This document shows, one piece after another, positions 11,160 through 23,689 of a DNA stretch of 64,000 bases. Position numbers and translations under genes: made by a program. This DNA is from Chrysomallon squamiferum (taxonomy: Eukaryota; Mollusca; Gastropoda; Neomphalida; Peltospiridae). Under the pieces are notes generated by a model. It did not search any database, was not told where the DNA came from, and saw nothing but the letters and a program-made list of their open reading frames with translations. The stretch lies in contig CM022672.1 in NCBI GenBank assembly GCA_012295275.1, positions 22,110,628 to 22,174,627 of the forward strand, in the 5' to 3' direction. Position 1 is the first letter of the stretch, and every line of letters starts with the position of its first letter.

Positions 11160-11920
11160 ATAACATCATTATCATTATTATTCTTATTTTTTTACATTTT
11201 ATTTCATTCCATTTTTGTATATAATACTTTCATTCTTTTTTACTTTTTCTTATTTTTTTCCCCTCTTCTGTCACCTTTTTATAATTTGTCCGTGCTATCT
11301 TATATTTGTATGGACCGTAAAACTACAATCATTTATCTTGTATCTAAGACTAGAACCATTTTCTGTAATGGTTTTCTAAAACTTCAAAAGAACATATCCA
11401 AAGACGACATTTGCCCTTTTTTCTTTTTTTCTTCTAGACATATCATAACTTCAACCGCAATCAAAACGAAGACTTTAGATTTATCGTTTTTGATTCAAAA
11501 CGGGATTAAACACGAGTTTATTCTGAATAAAACTTGACTCAAAAGACTGATGTCGGTTTTTTATTTGCGTTTCATGACCTCGTCATTTTTATTTTTTTTT
11601 TTCTCTCAAAGACATGACACCAAAAAGAAAAGGTTCCTCATCGATTTGTTCGCTAGGTTGACAAGCAGAAGAAATAACAGAGTGTTTAAGTATTGGTTTC
11701 GATAACTTTTGATATTTGCACATCCTTTCACAGATACATGATTAGCCGTAAGAACATTTAAACTGGAGTTTGCTTTTTCTTTTTTTTTTTCCTTTTTTTT
11801 TCTTTTTCTTTTCTTCTTCCAATCTTTAAAGTCAATTTTACGTTTAATTTTCGTCCTTTGTAAGTGATCAATATTACTTTCTTTCTTATTTTCTTTTCTT
11901 TTTTCTTTTTTTTTTTTTTG
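11160..11920. repeat. T-rich low-complexity DNA with short unique parts
   Basis: Pyrimidine-rich blocks (11180-11280, 11580-11605, 11770-11925) alternate with ordinary AT-rich sequence. The 136-codon plus-strand frame at 11127-11537 begins inside the TAA/GAT microsatellite and has no recognisable domain. Confidence 0.5.
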
Positions 11921-11924
11921 TTTT

Positions 11925-12091
11925 GTATTTCAAATTACCGTTACAAATACATTTTTGTAATCAGTAAAAACATAATAATGATATTAATAAAAAATTTTGC
12001 TTAAAGTTTCGTATTTCAAAATAGAGTTACAAATACATTTTTGTAATCAGTAATAACATAATACTGATATTAATAAAAAAAATTCATGGTT
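11925..12091 (+). repeat. Tandem duplication, period 86 bp
   Basis: Two copies start at 11925 and 12011, each with GTATTTCAAA, then a shared TTACAAATACATTTTTGTAA block and a TGATATTAATAAAA tail. A few substitutions separate them. Confidence 0.85.
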
Positions 12092-12715
12092 TCTTACTTC
12101 TTGTTTAAACGATAAGGATTTTCCACGAACCCTAATATAATTATCATCATATTTTCAGTGAAGTAATGCAAGATAAAAACGTTAATGAATGTTAGCATGG
12201 GTTAATTATGAAGCAAATTATTAGGTATTCTCATAAGACTTTATTATCTGTGACTATAGTATTAAGAATTTGTACTATGTCGCTTAATATCGAATATGTA
12301 AATACGCATACGAGAAGAACTGTGTTAAAATATTTAATAAAAAGCAATTCTTTCAGTTTCACTGTTTCTGAAAAATTTGTAAAATTTCAGGAAACTGATT
12401 TTTCGTTCCGCTTTACGAGCATTTTGTATCACGTGATAAAACAAATGATTTCTTTCTTCTCTATAATGACAGGGACAATCAGTTTTGCATTCCATGGTAT
12501 TTTTTAATGACTATAACGTGAAATTTAAAACTGTACCACGTAGGAGAATTGAACCATCGACCCATCGCAGCTGTCGCCAGTAAGTTAATATCATTTCCTC
12601 AATACAACAAACTCTCTAACAGTAACATTTCAAATATATTTTATATATTATAATGATCCCAATGTGTTGTAGTTCTCAAATAACCAAAATTTCTTTAACG
12701 ATATTTTGACCATTT
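12092..12715. other. AT-rich unique DNA, no gene seen
   Basis: The 99-codon frame at 12208-12507 (plus) has no recognisable domain and its base composition matches the surroundings. Confidence 0.5.
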
Positions 12716-12720
12716 GTTTC

Positions 12721-12810
12721 TAAATCTGAAAAATCTCTCTAAAATCAGCAAAATCTCTCTACATCTGAAAATCTATCGAAATCCGAAAAATCTATCTAAA
12801 TCTACTCTTG
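12721..12810 (+). repeat. Short minisatellite, period about 20 bp
   Basis: About 4.5 diverged copies of AAATCTGAAAAATCTCTCT, with CTCT changing to CTAT in the later copies. Confidence 0.75.
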
Positions 12811-12834
12811 TATAATATACATTATTCATACGAG

Positions 12835-13130
12835 TGCTTTACACCACCCACCCGATCGCACCCGACTAAACCCTGTTAATTTTTAATGAAGATTACGTCA
12901 CAAGAACTATTTTTGCTAAGACCTCTCTGCCTTCGCACGCGCGGCTAGTTGTTACACAAAACAAACAGAGCACTCGCTTCGTTTCTCGTCTGTCAACGAA
13001 CCCAAGCCGCTCCGTAAACCGAAGTTTAATGTATTCACATCACACCCATTCTCTGACTCTGTTACAGCCAGTCGGTGTGGACAGAGAAAGAGAGTAAGAA
13101 ACAGTGATCAAATATTCATTGAATTCCATT
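12835..13130. other. GC-richer unique island
   Basis: Complex CpG-containing sequence without an open frame or recognised element. Candidate conserved non-coding sequence by composition only. Confidence 0.25.
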
Positions 13131-13261
13131 AAGGAAAACATTATTCCACCCCAGTAGTCGAGGAAAACGTTCAATGATTCAGTGTTCGGGGTTAAGTGAA
13201 TATTCGCCGAAGATTAACGACTGTAATAATAATGGGCTTGAACATTTCTGATATTCAGACT

Positions 13262-13273
13262 GGGGGGGGGGGG
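13262..13273. repeat. Poly-G tract (12 nt)
   Basis: Twelve consecutive G, rare in this AT-rich window. It could stack as a G-rich structure. Confidence 0.9.
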
Positions 13274-13873
13274 AAAGACGAAAAGAAAAAGATTTTAAAG
13301 ATCTTAATTAATTAATTGTTATCACTTTTCCAATAGCTTTATTTAGCATGAAGATTTGATTTTTTCATTTATTGAAATAAATTTTTGAAATTTTTGAAAT
13401 AAGGAATAGAACAGAAAGTCGTAATAAGATACAAACACATACTCGCACGCATATATGCTCAATATCCATGCATTATGTAAATATTCACCAACATCCATGC
13501 ATGTATTTAAATATGCATTACTTATAAGCAGTAAGGCACTGCTTATATAATACAAATAACTTAATGTATCGACCATTGGACTATTTCAGCTTGAATTAAT
13601 GTGCAATCCACATGAAAAACATGTGTTGCATATAATGAAGGATAATTAATTACAAAGAGTTGTTGGTTTTTTCAATTATTTTTATATATATTTTTTATCT
13701 GATCTTATAACCATTGTTATGCAAGAAACTATATTTAGATACTGAATTACTAGATTATTTTAAAATGGTGAAGAACAGTTAAATTTTCAGTTATTCATTC
13801 CGCTTTTAAATCTGTTAATGACAATATTATACATCCAACGTTTTCAGCAATTCATTGAAATGATGTCCCTGAG

Positions 13874-13956
13874 TTTATTTATTTATTTATTTATTTTTAT
13901 TTTATTTTATTTTATTTTATTTTTATTATTATTTTTGTTTGTTTGTTTATTTGTTT
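13874..13956. repeat. (TTTA)n/(TTTTA)n/(TTTG)n microsatellite
   Basis: TTTA, TTTTA and TTTG units in succession. Confidence 0.93.
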
Positions 13957-14305
13957 TCGTATTCTGTTTCGCATATTAACTGACAAAGTCCTTACTTTCA
14001 AACATTTAATCACTAGAATTACAGATGTCCATTGTTATCGTATTTAATTTGTCCGTCGACGCCAGGATCATTTTACCAATAAGACGTCCATGTAGCCGTT
14101 TATCACTATCGTTGTTTCATGTTACTGTGAACGAAGGTACTGAACTTAAATCTGTGGCACAGGGTTTATCAATAAACGTCTCTGTCAAACCATGTGAAAG
14201 AATTGATTTCAAATTGAATACGTTACAAATTTTTAATATTTTATACTCTCGGGATTCTGAATAATTTATTGAAATTTCAATATTTGTAATATTAAAAAAA
14301 AAATT

Positions 14306-14430
14306 GTTTATTAATTTATTTAGCTAGTTAGTTAGTTATTATTAGTAGTATTATTATTATTTTTATTATTTATTTATTTATTTATTTATTTGTCTATTTA
14401 TTTGTTTATTTATTTATTCATTCATTTATT
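14306..14430. repeat. TTTA/TTA/TTAG microsatellite field
   Basis: TTAG, TTA and TTTA units with point variants. Confidence 0.9.
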
Positions 14431-14586
14431 GTGATGTCAGTGTTTGTATCAACATCTTTCTGCGGTGTAAAAATTAGGTTAAGTTAGAAAATGTTTGCCT
14501 CGGGTGAAGCTAAGAGATGTAACAGGCTGATTAATTTAAATTCCTCATTTTTTCTGTTTTCTGTTTTCTTTATGTTTTTTTATTTT

Positions 14587-14588
<2 letters not shown>

Positions 14589-14639
<51 letters not shown>
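14589..14639. repeat. (AC)n microsatellite, 51 nt
   Basis: Pure AC run of about 25 units. Confidence 0.97.
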
Positions 14640-14642
<3 letters not shown>

Positions 14643-15675
14643 GCAAGTGTATTTAAAAGTTTACAAAAACATTATCATAAACTGCAAAATTCTCTGTCTA
14701 TAAAACATTCCGTTTAAATTTCTCTGTACGAAATTATGTGACGATAACATCAAAAAACAAAAAACCTATCTAAAAAACAACATCTTTCAGCCTCTGTACA
14801 TCCTCACTGTCTGTTAGTTCTTTGTCATACTTTATTATAAACGAAGATTGCTCGACAATATTAAATAGAATTTTGAAATATATCAAACACATTTTCATCA
14901 TTTGTAGATATAACCAAAGAAACAGTTTTACTTTTTAAGCATACAGCCATAAGATACCAATACACTTATTGTTTAGTTTCCTTTTTTAGAAGATAGTATA
15001 ATATATATACATATATAAGTGAGGATTATATCCCAGATCATTCAGAATTACATCCGACTACTTTGGTTGTTTTAAGAGACGGGTAATGTAATTACAGAAC
15101 AGGAAATCGCCTAGGTTGATTTATGGTGAAAACATTTCTAAAGATAAAACGTTTAAAAATCAGAATAAAAAAAAAAAAAGAGAGTACCTGAAAATCTTCA
15201 TAATGAGATTTACTTATAATCATTTACATTATCTGCGTCCTATAAGTACTAACATATGTCCGACTGTCTTGTTTTCCGTCAGGTATTGTTTTTTTGATCG
15301 TTTGATCTTTTGATCTTTGCACTATCGCCAGACTTGTTCTGGCGGATGTAAAGTCAGCAGCTAAGTTGTCAACGGTCTGCTTGTTTTCAGATGTCATATT
15401 TCGTATCGATCGAATCTTAATCCGATAAACTTTAGATAATCTCACGCAGCTTATCGTATCGATTGCTAATAATCAGGCAGGCCTCTGTGCCCAAGAGAGA
15501 TAACTCTAAACCACTAAGACAGCGAAAAGGCAAGAAGGAAACAGAAACTATTTGGTGTGTATGACGATAAGATTTGTCCTAATCTAACCGACATTTTTAT
15601 CTTGTAATTTGATTAAATTACTTTAGGTTAATGTTAAATGAATAAAAAGAAAATAAATAATTTAAAACACTAAAT
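14640..15675. other. Unique AT-rich DNA, no gene seen
   Basis: No domain-bearing open frame. The overlapping opposite-strand frames at 15116-15313 and 15224-15445 are short and unrecognised. Confidence 0.5.
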
Positions 15676-15792
15676 ACAACAACAACAATAATAGTAGTGG
15701 TAATAGTAGTAAGAGCATCGTCATCATCATCATCATCAGCAGCAGCAGCACCTGTAGTAGTCGTAGTAATAATAATATAAGTAGTATTTGTG

Positions 15793-15829
<37 letters not shown>

Positions 15830-15883
15830 CAGTAGTAGTAGTAATAGTAGTAGTAGTAATCATCATCATTGCAGCAGTAATAA
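15676..15883. repeat. Trinucleotide field (TAG/CAT/CAG/AAT)
   Basis: About 200 bp of triplets in continuous phase: AAC, TAG, CAT, CAG, then a long TAG run. The minus-strand frame reads as Thr, Ala and Asp runs. Confidence 0.92.
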
Positions 15884-16204
15884 TAAAATGATCTTAAAAG
15901 TATCTGAAAGCATTCATTGATTATGCGAATAAATTAGAACTTTAACAGCAACTTGAAAACCATACACAACTGCTAACTCAAAAACAATAATTTATCTCTA
16001 GGACACTAGATTGATAATATTATCAGTAAACATAAAATAGAGAAGCTTTCAAAAAAAGTGAAATAAAAATAAAACAATATACATTTATAATGATTTCCTT
16101 CTTGTAAAATTAAAGTTCGTTTGACAAGAAGTTGTCTGTTTATCCAGGACTTTATTGGTGCATTTAACGAATAGTTAGAGAAGATGAAAGAGAAACATCC
16201 TTCC

Positions 16205-16325
16205 CCAGAGCTATGCGATGGAGCCTGTGGTGGTTTGCGATCCCGGTGCTGTCAGTTTCAAGGCCAGTTGCTTAACCACAGCATTGCCAAGGCCAGTAAC
16301 CGTTAGAACATACCAACTTTCGAAC
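16205..16325 (-). mobile_element. Degenerate tRNA-like SINE head (tentative)
   Basis: The minus strand reads TGGCAATGCTGTGGTTAAG, resembling a Pol III A box, then CTGGCCTTGA. About 20 nt on comes CGGGATCGCAAACC, a weak B-box match. The order and spacing resemble tRNA-derived SINE heads. A related string, TGGTTAAGTCATTGGCCTTG, occurs on the plus strand at 53201. The B box is poor, so the call is tentative. Confidence 0.3.
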
Positions 16326-16499
16326 AGAAAAAAAAAAAAAGAAATCAATGCAATTTTTTTGTTCCTCTTTAACGGTAGCGGTCGAACTGCAATCGTTCTG
16401 GGACGGATTCCTACGCTAGACGATACCTTAAAATGGTTAAATCGACCAGAAACCAAAATGGGCAATTAGTTCCTGTATGGAAATTAATTTCATCATGTT

Positions 16500-16690
16500 T
16501 TTAGCCGCCCGTTTAAATGGGTAATTTATTTCGTGTTACCACGGCTACGGTATAACCTGGACAATGTCAGAGAAACTCGGGATTAACATCTTCCGCCGTG
16601 TCTGTCGGCGTCCGAGACCGGTGGGGAGAGTAATTTAATTACCAGATTGAATGCCAAACACGTGCACAATGTGCGTGAGAGAGTGAAATC
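16500..16690. promoter_or_regulatory. GC-richer island with a paired-type homeodomain site
   Basis: Complex sequence containing TAATTTAATTA at 16631-16641, which fits the TAAT-N3-ATTA (P3) form bound by dimers of paired-class homeodomains. The surrounding 190 bp is CpG-containing and has no open frame. Regulatory function is inferred from motif and composition only. Confidence 0.3.
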
Positions 16691-17124
16691 TCGCACTGCA
16701 TCGAATTTTTTTTGGGGGTATTTTTGTTTCTAACGAAACGAAATAGATTTTAGTTTCAGTTTAACTGAACTCTGCGTCGATGTTTTTTGGTTTTTTTGTT
16801 ATGTTCACGTTTTGCTAAGACGGAAAGCTGATGTGGCTGAAAAGCCTGCCAACGACTTTTTGCAATTGTTAATAATTACTAAATTGAAAAGTATCGACTG
16901 CGGGTGTTAATGAAAATGTTATCTCGTATCGTGTGATATGATTGGATTTTTATGTACCGAAGAAAATGCAGTAATTTCTTTCTTTTTTTTTCTTCTTTTT
17001 TTTAACTGATGTAATTACAATAATGTTTATACGTTTTGTTATGTGAAATAGAGTTCTGTGAACAATAAAGCAAAATTTTGGATATATATTGTACTGCATT
17101 TTATTTATTCATTTATTTACTTAC

Positions 17125-17410
17125 TAGTGATGGTAGCAGTATTGGTAAATGTAGGAGTTAGTAATAGAGGAAGCAGTATAAGAAGTAGTACTACTATTAA
17201 TAGTAATAGTAGAAAGAGCAGCAGCAGCAACAGTAGTTGTAGTAGTAGGAGTAGTAAGTGTACCAACAACAGAAGTAGCTGTCACATCAGGAGCATTACC
17301 GGCAACAGCAACAACAGCAGCATTAGTAGTAGTCGTAGTAATAGCAGCACTAGTGATAGTAATTGTATCCTAGTGTTATGGGAGGAATAGAAACAGCAGC
17401 AGTAGTGATG
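17125..17410. repeat. Degenerate AGY/AAY trinucleotide field
   Basis: About 285 bp in strict 3-nt phase. In the plus-strand frame nearly all codons are AGY or AAY, giving a Ser/Asn-only peptide (17058-17390). It is a repeat, not a gene. Confidence 0.88.
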
Positions 17411-19260
17411 TATTTTTTTTTTACCCTTTTCGTTATTTGCGTTTGTTCTGATTTATAAATAATTATTAGTGATGAAAGACGGTGAAGCCTGCTCTATGAT
17501 ATAAAAAACCCCTCTGTAGTCTTTTTTATAGGTATATCATTCAAAGATTGTTCACAGGCAGGAATCAAGGATGTCTAAGCCCAGCAAATAAAATTTAAAA
17601 AAAAAGGGGTGAATGAACAGCACAGAAGAAAAGGGCCAAGGACCTAACTCTCCTGCGCTTTCTGTTAATACAAAACGCAGTGTCTTGCAGTGATATTACC
17701 GAAAGGCAATTATGAAGATATTGCGGAAGAGCGTCAGCGTGAGAGAGGAAATGATGACATCCTTCTTTCGTGGCGTGTCATCAGATGAAAGCCCGCGGCA
17801 TCAGAAATTCCCACAGGAGAATTCTCGGTGATTCATAGTGATTGTATAAAAAATATATCACTTTTAGATAGGAGCCAAAGAGCTACATACTAAACAGAAA
17901 CGATATATATTTTATAAACTACATACAGATAGATACTATGACACCATTTGTGTCTGTCTTTGGCCAGAATTCTGTTGTAAAGTCAGTATTATCATAACCT
18001 TATCAAATATATTTAAACTGTACGCCGAAAGGAGCATGCTGAACATTATCTCATACTCTAAATTATTTTGTAAATAATTCAACATGGAAAGGTATAAAAA
18101 CAAAACAACTACTGAGCCCGGTGTGCAAAGCGTCTACCAAGGAACTCTACTGTTAATTATACTCTAGTTTTTTTTCTAATTACACAATATTGATCATCAT
18201 GATTTCCCATACATCGAAAACCTACGAATTATATAGTTACATATACAAACCAAAATTCATAGATGTTTTTTCATGATGATGTTTATATGATGACAGTAGT
18301 CATATTCGTTTCATATTTACAGATTATTAACAACAGCAGAATAGTTGATCAAGCTGTTTCTAATAAAACGTATCGGGATCAGTTCTAGATTTTCAAGCAG
18401 CTTTAACTCAAGCTTCCAGTAGAAGAGTTTAGGGATAAATAACCGTAAGAGAGTATCTGGCAGCCTAGTGTGGACAGAGTAAGGTTTTAAAAACTGGTAA
18501 TAGCCAGCTGGACTCGGTGAGGTTCTATAAATGTGCAAAACAGACAACAAATAGATGACCTCCTGTAACGTCTGACGTACATGATCAAATTATAATATAA
18601 TTTCTACTTCCTCACTCACAGCATCAGCATAACAAAAAGCGTGACCCCCGAGGCAATAGCAATAAATAGCCACGGCAGAGCATCACCAGCTCGCTCGCTC
18701 GGAGGCTGTGGGAAATTTGTGTAAAGACCGACTGTTAAGCTGAGAAATATATCAAACTGTAACACAGACCAGTTCCTTATCGGAAATTAAATTGGTTAAT
18801 TATTCCATTTGTTCCTCATCATGGACGACACCACATGCTTGGTTGCCAGCCACCATTGTAATTATGTTTGGTGCAGAAAGGTAGCTTGATCATAGTGAAC
18901 TTCCCTGAGGCGTGGATGGTCGCAGGGTCAGTCCTGATCGATGCTGTTGTGGGTACATTTCACGTTCCACGACTGGTTTGGTTTATCAGAGGTGTCTGAG
19001 AAGGTGCCGCCTGTAAAGGATAACTTGGAAATAATGGAATACCATCTGGTTGTACTATCAATGAGAGCTCTGTCATTTAGTTATAATAATTATGTCTTTG
19101 GACTTCAGCGACCTCTGTTGGCATCTGTTAGCAGCTATGTGATGAAAATGTGTCTTTACAGTTTCATCAGGTTAGCATAAAGAAGAAAAGTGAATCCGTA
19201 CACTGTCAAAATCTTCTCTTTTTTTCAGTTAGAATGGATCTTTTAATATTTTTAATCATT
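17411..19260. other. Mainly unique DNA, no gene seen
   Basis: About 1.85 kb with no recognised element. GC-richer stretches occur at about 17680-17830, 18590-18720 and 18900-19020. Open frames at 18317-18550 (minus) and 18941-19180 (plus) carry no recognisable domain. Confidence 0.45.
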
Positions 19261-19265
19261 TTTGT

Positions 19266-19266
19266 T

Positions 19267-19321
<55 letters not shown>

Positions 19322-19334
19322 TTATATTTTTATA

Positions 19335-19366
<32 letters not shown>
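19266..19366. repeat. (TTTA)n-(TA)n compound microsatellite
   Basis: About 15 TTTA units, then a TA run of about 35 nt. Confidence 0.95.
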
Positions 19367-19427
19367 TTTTGTTGTTATCATGATTCAACCAACTCAGTAC
19401 ACTAGTAAAATTCTGTTGTCAAATCTG

Positions 19428-19790
19428 TCAGTCAAAATAGATCTTTGGTTATCGCTTTTACATACGTCTTTTTTCAAGTAGTTCAGAAACCATGTTACTC
19501 ATCCCGTACATTATCAAAATCGTTTTGTAGAGTATTAAAGTCAGAAAACGTCTTTAGGTTGGGTTTTTTTGTGTTTTTTTTTCAAAGCGCTGTTTGTTTT
19601 TATTAACAACCATCGTCATTTTGTTAGCATGAAAAACCAGCTTTCGCATTTCGTGCATAATTCAACTCAGTTTATTAAATCGTGCAGTCACAAACATCTT
19701 TAGGTACTTTTTCTTTACATGCTTTTTTTTTTACAAACGACCGTTATAATTCAGTTAGCATCCAAAACCAACTTACTCATTCTAAACACA
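19428..19790 (+). repeat. Diverged tandem repeat, three copies of about 110-145 bp
   Basis: Copies begin near 19428, 19541 and 19683. Each has CAGTCA/GTCAGAAAA followed by CATCTTTAGGT or ATCTTTGGTT, a T-rich run, CATCGTCATTTTGTTAGCAT or a variant, and an AACCA...CTCATTC end. A further relic may lie near 19190. Confidence 0.55.
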
Positions 19791-21300
19791 CAGAGCCAAG
19801 AGTAACAGCTTTCCGTGTTGGTTCTATTAAATGATACTTTTTAGCCTTTTTTTATCTTAATTTATTGATCCTTGGCAGCAGAATGAAGTACGGTGAAGTT
19901 TCCTTCGTCTTTTTTTTTTTACATAATCTCTCGCCTGTATTTCTTTAAAAAAGGATTCCTTCAAATATGTTGCGATCATCAATCACATTTACTGCTAGTT
20001 TTTGCTAAGAATTTCAATATCTTGATACTCGAGGTATCCGAACATGTACCGTGTCACTTCTGATATTAAATTACCTTCTTCTGCAGTGACAAGCAGGTCG
20101 ATATTTTCGTTGTTTTTCATTCCTGACGTACAGTGTTTCCAAAATCCCTCAGCAAATCCCAAGCAAATCTCAAACGTGATTGCAACCGACTCGTTATTAG
20201 GACCATCGGCTTCGTCCTCGTCGTTGGCGTTGTTGTCGTTGTAGTTGAATTAAAAGCGTTAAAAAATATCGTTGACATCTTTATTTTCAACATTTTCGAA
20301 GCTCATATTTTAAATTTGATGATCTTCCTTAGAAGCATTCATCACATCATCATTCTTTGTAAAAATTGGCATCATCCACTGTGATTCAACATTCACTGTA
20401 ATTACCATTATTACATCGTCGTCATCATCTTAATTAGGTAGATAGATATTAACCGTATTAAATTTTCACGGCAATTTGACCCTGTATTTGAAATCAGATC
20501 TAAACAAAATGTAGATAGAAACCATTTAATACTGCGTGGTTACAGATGTCTAAAGTGCTCGGATTTCATTTATTTAATTATTTATCCCTTTATTTGAATA
20601 TTTAATTAGTATAATCAAGAATTTAATACATTTTATTTTTGTAAACAGCTGGGGGAAAAAAAGCACTCAGTCTGAACATTTAATCAAACTAATAGTTAAA
20701 AATATGTTCTTCTAATTACTTTCTCGAAAACTTAATCTGTGGAGTGAGACCTCTTAAAATCGAATTTATTTAGTCATTTACTTTCTTTTCTTAATTTTTA
20801 AATAGTAACCCAATATGATCTCATACTCAATGCACGGTTTCCGAGTAACAGACAAACATTATTGATTATTTTCCACCAGTAAGATCCTTAATTATTCGAA
20901 TTACGTATACTTGATGCAGACCGTTTTCAAACGAAGGAGTAAATTTAGCGCGCATTGATTCGCATCGTGTTTAGGCTTTATTGGGAACCGCATTAATGAG
21001 CGAGGCCTTCCAGTTCCGAGCGGATTATCAAAAATCACTTGAACCTATTCCGCCATCCTGTGTCTATCACGGGTTAGTTAATTAAAAGCATCACCCAGAG
21101 AGACGCTGAAAAACCATCTGCTTGTCGTCTGCTGGAAAGCGGAGAGGAAGAGAAAGAGAAAAATAGATCTGTCACTGGTAGCCGTTGGTGTGAAGAGATT
21201 GTTATCCAGTTTCGTATTTTCCATCACGTTAGTGGCAAATAAATGAAAGAGAAAATAATCTGTGCAGTTCAAATGCTTTATCGTGTTTAATATTCTTGTC
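19791..21300. other. Unique DNA, includes a GC-richer island
   Basis: No convincing coding region. The segment at about 20930-21070 is CpG-containing and has an ATTAATGA homeodomain-type core near 20992, so it is a candidate conserved non-coding element. Open frames at 20044-20244, 20133-20384 and 21078-21302 are unrecognised. Confidence 0.4.
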
Positions 21301-21307
21301 ATATTTC

Positions 21308-21333
21308 AATAAATAAATAAATAAATAAATAAA
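21308..21333. repeat. (AAAT)n microsatellite
   Basis: About six copies of AAAT. Confidence 0.93.
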
Positions 21334-21394
21334 ATAATATAATCATATTTGTGTGTTTAATGATCAAGGTAATGCCAGTATCACTGTGATTTTG

Positions 21395-21502
21395 GGTTTT
21401 TTTTTCGTTGTTGTTGTTCTAGTTGTTTGTTCTACATTTTTAATATTCATTTATTTGTTTGTTTGTTTTTGTTTTAAATTTATTATTTCTTTATTTTCTT
21501 TT

Positions 21503-21536
<34 letters not shown>

Positions 21537-21620
21537 TTAAATTAATTTTTTGTTGTTGTACATTTGATTCTTTCTAAAAACGATAAAATAAATAAAATAA
21601 ATAAAAATAAAATAAAATGA
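21395..21620. repeat. T-rich, (TTA)n and (AAAAT)n low complexity
   Basis: TTG and TTTG units, a TTA run at about 21508-21537, then AAAAT/AAAT units at about 21584-21618. Confidence 0.88.
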
Positions 21621-22755
21621 AATGTCTGGTGGACCATGCCAAATGACGTCCTCTAAATCCGCCCATCAAACATCACACTTATAGCAACACAACGAGGTAA
21701 TCAATGACCAGACATTGTTTTACGAAATTACACACACCTATCACATTTCCAGCCGTTCTAAAGTACAAAGCAATAACGTGTTGCAAGCCCAAGGCGCCTC
21801 ATTTTACTTACATTGACACGGTCACGTACGAAATACAGTTTTCTAAACCAATGATTATGACCTACGTCATATGCAATACTAGCACACAGTTAACACGTCG
21901 GCTGGCTTTCATTCTAATTTTTTTCTTTTTACTTATAATAATGGATTTTTTTTTTACAGGTTTTTCTTTTGTCTTTCATTTCAAAAGCATCATATTTTCC
22001 ACTTACACAAATAGGTTTTTCTGCCAGCCTAACAATTTTTATATTAAACCTCCAATACTAATAGTGATCCTTATGTTGATGAAATAACATGAATAATGAT
22101 CGTTACTGATGACGATACTAATATTTCATCTTTTTTTCTTAATTACTTATCTTTTCTGGACTTATTTCATTTCTCGTTTATTTAAATCACCAGAAAGATC
22201 ACACGATCAAGAAAAAAAAAAAAGTAAAAATAACTGACCTGCCATTCTTAAATCATTATTACGAGAACAACACGAAAGCCGCCATTTGTAAAGATTACTT
22301 AATGATTTCAGGCGCGTAGTGTGCACTGATTCATTTTGATGATAACTTATCAATACTGGTTATTGAAAAGATTGCTTCAGAGTCATCCTCCAAAAAATAA
22401 AAAATAAATAAAAAAAAAAACAAGAAGAAAAAAAATATTTTCTCGGAAAGATGACAGTGTAGAATCTTTCGCTTCGCTGCTGCAGATTCTGTCTGGATTA
22501 GACACACTTCTCGCCGCATGAATTCTCGCGAGATTTATCGCACAAGGCGAGAATGAAGTAATTTGTAAAAGTAAAGAAGAGGTATTTGTTCTTTGGCTTG
22601 TTTTAGAGCGAATTTTAATGACCCTGTCTTCGGCGTGAAAAATTAAGCAGGATCGTTGCGAATACATCGCGTCAGGTCAAAATGAAACAAATGTCTGAAG
22701 TATGTTTGTTACATGTATGACAGAAAATTACTGCAAATTAAATTTCTAAAAATTA
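21621..22755. other. Unique AT-rich DNA, no gene seen
   Basis: Contains a 127-codon plus-strand frame (21704-22087) that is hydrophobic and aromatic-rich, with no recognisable domain and the same composition as its surroundings. A GC-richer stretch lies at about 22465-22560. Confidence 0.4.
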
Positions 22756-22759
22756 GTGA

Positions 22760-22920
22760 CAGTAATTACAACAACAACCTCAACGACGACTACAAAATCT
22801 AAAATAATAATAACAATAATAATAAAACTTGTTGTTCTAGCAGTTGTTGTTGTAGTAATAGTAGTTGTAGTAGTTGTAGTAATAGCAGCTGTAATAGTAG
22901 TAATAGCAGAAGAAAGTAAT
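22760..22920. repeat. Degenerate trinucleotide field (AAC/AAT/GTA/GTT)
   Basis: About 160 bp of in-phase triplets. Complementary frames read as Thr/Ile and Val runs on opposite strands. Confidence 0.85.
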
Positions 22921-22929
22921 AAACGACGT

Positions 22930-23654
22930 ACAAAATGCTTAATACAATAGATTACTACCAAAACAACAAAAATATTTTTCTAGACGAAAGTTTATGATTT
23001 AAATCATCCCTTAAAGGTATATTGCTGGTGCCTATTAGTCTAAGGGCCACTAACGTACTTTAGTTACAATCCTGTTCACAAAATGGAAAATATTTTCAAG
23101 AATTCAAAACACTGATGCTGAATGAGGAATGTCAAATTAAAATATTTTTATATTGTCCAACTTCACCAGCTTCTAAAACATAATTATTAAATCATAGATC
23201 AAGTAACGTATATGCCATTTAATCTTAGACAGAAATTTTAAAATCTACCGTTTAAAATATTCTATTTTCACAAGCAATGCATGTAACTTTGTAACTATAT
23301 TTTAATATATTATTTGAAATCTGTTACAGTTACGATAGGCTATATTAAAAGCATTTTATGTTACGTATCCTTATTTTAGAATATGAAGCGATTAATGCAC
23401 AAAACTTTAAAATGCTTTGCATTTGAAATATATACCCGTCTTTCAACAAAGATTTTCAACGCCTATTATTATAAAATATATAGATTTACTATGTTCAAAC
23501 GTATGTGTGTGTATATGTATGTATATGTATGTATGTATACACACGCGCACACAAACACATTACATTTGACAAAGATAAACTGAATTTATAACTCCATTTA
23601 AAATATAGAGTTTTTTGAAAACTACAGCATTTAAAACAAATTATAAAATTTAAT

Positions 23655-23656
<2 letters not shown>
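22930..23656. other. AT-rich unique DNA with a short TATG/ACAC patch
   Basis: Nothing recognised apart from a TATG-rich patch at about 23500-23560. Confidence 0.5.

Positions 23657-23684
<28 letters not shown>
23657..23684. repeat. Poly-T tract (28 nt)
   Basis: Uninterrupted T homopolymer. Confidence 0.93.

Positions 23685-23689
<5 letters not shown>

Noticed and set aside
12540-12605. B-box-like GGTTCAATTCT on the minus strand (12554-12544) with TGGCGACAGCTG upstream
   Set aside because: The A-to-B spacing is too short for a tRNA or SINE head and no other support exists.
21704-22087. 127-codon plus-strand frame not dominated by a simple repeat
   Set aside because: AT-driven Phe/Ile/Leu composition and no recognisable motif. 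Length is plausible by chance in 64 kb of AT-rich DNA.
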